A DNA stretch of 64,000 nucleotides from Gymnorhina tibicen (lineage: Eukaryota > Chordata > Aves > Passeriformes > Artamidae). A program made the position numbers and the translations under genes. The stretch lies in assembly GCA_013399875.1 (NCBI GenBank), contig VXAZ01008133.1, forward strand, positions 690,168-754,167, in the 5' to 3' direction. Of this stretch, positions 62,371 through 64,000 are shown piece after piece; within the stretch, counting starts at the first letter, position 1; each line of letters opens with the position of its first letter. The notes below the pieces were generated by a model. It made no database searches. It saw nothing but the letters and a program-made list of their open reading frames with translations, and was not told the origin of the DNA.

Positions 62371-64000
62371 CAAAGTCAACCTATGATTAATTTTATTTCG
62401 AATACTTCGCTGGGTCTTGGTTGCATCTTTCTATATAACCTAAAAGAAACATTGTAAAAAAAATTGACTAATAATATGGATGCAAAGAAGGATTTAAGAA
62501 AATACAACTGAAAAAAATATACTAATGAACTTGGTGTTGAAATCATCATCACTGGGCTAACAACAAAGCCAGATACTTTGCTTGCAAGTGTTTATCCTGA
62601 ACTCTTTTAACATGCAATATGTAACTCTCTGAAGCATTTTTAGCTACACATCATCTTTCAGAGTATCTACTTGACTCAGCTCATTTTAAGACTTCGTGGT
62701 ACATACCGATTTGGACCAAGCATGCATAATGCACAAAAGTGACCTTCATTTTAAGGGATCAGCATTAAATCAGATCCTAACATATTTAAAGGGTCAGTTA
62801 GCTAAACCCATGTATTTTAACTTTTTTAAAAGATATATTATGTATCTATATTACTCAAAAAAATATTATCTTCCTTTTTAACAAAGTAGAACAGGATCAG
62901 CAATTACATATATTGTAAAAGCTGAACATGCAAAATCTCTCAGCCCTTGTCTGTGTGATAATCATTTTTCACTTACTATTTTTTGCCTTAAAACAAAGGA
63001 AAAACCATCAAACTATGTTGAACCTTTTCAGTGTTCCCTCACCTCTGTTCAGGTTGTAATGTGCTAAACAGAAATACATAAATGCTAAGAATACCCAAGA
63101 CATTAGCTCTGATAACCTGGTTGGAGGAAGAGACTCTACAGAAATGCTTCAGTTGTGATATAAATTATGTCATTCTATAAATGCCATGCAAACAGGGATG
63201 GGGTAGGACTGCAAAAGGAGCCTTACTGGTTTTTAGGCCTCTCTGAAGCATAATGCTAACTTGTGATGAAATTTTTCCACAGCCTACATCTTTCAATTAG
63301 GACTAAAAGTCAGAAATAAAATTCCAACAGCCTAGGTTTTGGGATTTCTGATAAAGTGAAACTGACCTTGCACATTTATGGTGCAGATGGATCTTGATCT
63401 AATGCAGTTATTTTGCTGTAGATAAATCTAACTCTAAATCAGATTTAGATGTGATAGATTTGGCCCCAGAAGACATATTTCACAGTGGCTCAGAATACAG
63501 ATAGCAGTGTGAATTTCAAGTTGCTTCCCATCAACTTCAGGTTCCATCAGAAGACTTCCAGCTGCCAACACAGAAAAGGGCTGCCTACAAAGCAACACTT
63601 GCAGGTGTTTACCACAGGTTAAATGCTTCATTCTGTACTACACAGAATAGAACTCGCTCCTGGCAAGATCGTAACATTAAGGCACACAGTCTGTAACCAG
63701 ACACTGAAAGAGCTTAGCACCTTCTAAAACTGCTCCTAACCCATAGAGATTGACATTTAAAAGTGCAGGCTCAAGATGTGACATTTACTATGCAAACAAA
63801 CAGTTTTCATCCTGCCCCATCCCCGCTTTAATTTTACAATGACTAGAAAATAAATTAAGTCCCTAATAATTCAATGAACTGCAAGTGTAACGATGTTCTT
63901 GTTCAGAGCTCTATAGACTTTTACGGGATATTATACATATGTAAATATTCATTACACTCTCAGTGCAGAAAGCGCATGTTGAACTGGCTAAAAAAAAAAA
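62371..64000 (-). other. Candidate 3' UTR on minus strand, possibly PLCL2
   Basis: Read on the minus strand, AATAAA (62392-62397) is followed by TTGACTTTGCACTTTTTTGG, a normal poly(A) site context. The 1.6 kb before it is AT-rich, lacks repeats and has only chance frames (63434-63631 minus, 62696-62881 plus). In other tetrapods PLCL2 ends tail-to-tail with TBC1D5, which fits a minus-strand 3' end at this distance. No PLCL2 coding sequence is seen, so both the UTR status and the gene name are inferences. Confidence 0.25.
62392..62397 (-). terminator. Candidate minus-strand poly(A) signal
   Basis: The plus strand reads TTTATT, so the minus strand has AATAAA. T-rich sequence follows within 40 bp on the minus strand. 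Confidence 0.3.

Noticed and set aside
1..64000. CRISPR array, bacterial operon or phage system
   Set aside because: Spliced exons, CR1 and SINE repeats and the low coding density show avian nuclear DNA. No regularly spaced repeat-spacer array is present.

Overview
The window is vertebrate nuclear DNA, most likely from a passerine bird. It is AT-rich and gene-poor, with split exons, CR1 LINE pieces ending in the avian ATTCTGTG repeat, and retroviral LTRs. The most telling element is a short tRNA-Ile-derived SINE with a CR1-like tail at 19.88-20.02 kb. It matches the TguSINE1 design known from songbirds.

Only one gene can be named with confidence: the 3' end of TBC1D5 on the + strand. Three coding exons are visible (12719-12798, 13558-13734, 20191-20484). 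They encode the last ~182 residues of this RAB7 GTPase-activating protein, which binds retromer and LC3. Everything upstream of 12718 should be intron, because the preceding coding exon was not found here. That intron holds an unexplained coding-like block at 10.67-10.89 kb with a good splice donor. The 3' UTR follows from 20485 and may run to about 24.0 kb.

From about 24 to 62 kb I see no convincing protein-coding gene. This stretch is intergenic sequence with scattered repeats. They include the 3' end of an endogenous retrovirus (env-tail remnant, polypurine tract, LTR) at about 41.18-41.68 kb, an internally deleted CR1 at 55.5-56.15 kb, and a minus-strand LTR with clear terminal inverted repeats at 61.59-62.03 kb. 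GC-richer islands at 26.6, 29.2-30.6 and 53.0-53.6 kb contain long but apparently accidental reading frames. Perfect short palindromes occur at 5.92, 15.33 and 46.57 kb.

The last ~1.6 kb (62.4-64.0 kb) reads on the minus strand like the end of a 3' UTR, with AATAAA followed by a T-rich stretch. In tetrapods PLCL2 lies tail-to-tail with TBC1D5, so this could be the PLCL2 3' UTR. That is an inference from synteny; no PLCL2 coding sequence is visible.

I did not find a new multi-gene system. The items most worth follow-up are the 10.7 kb coding-like exon, a second LIR-like motif in the TBC1D5 tail, and the retroviral pieces.
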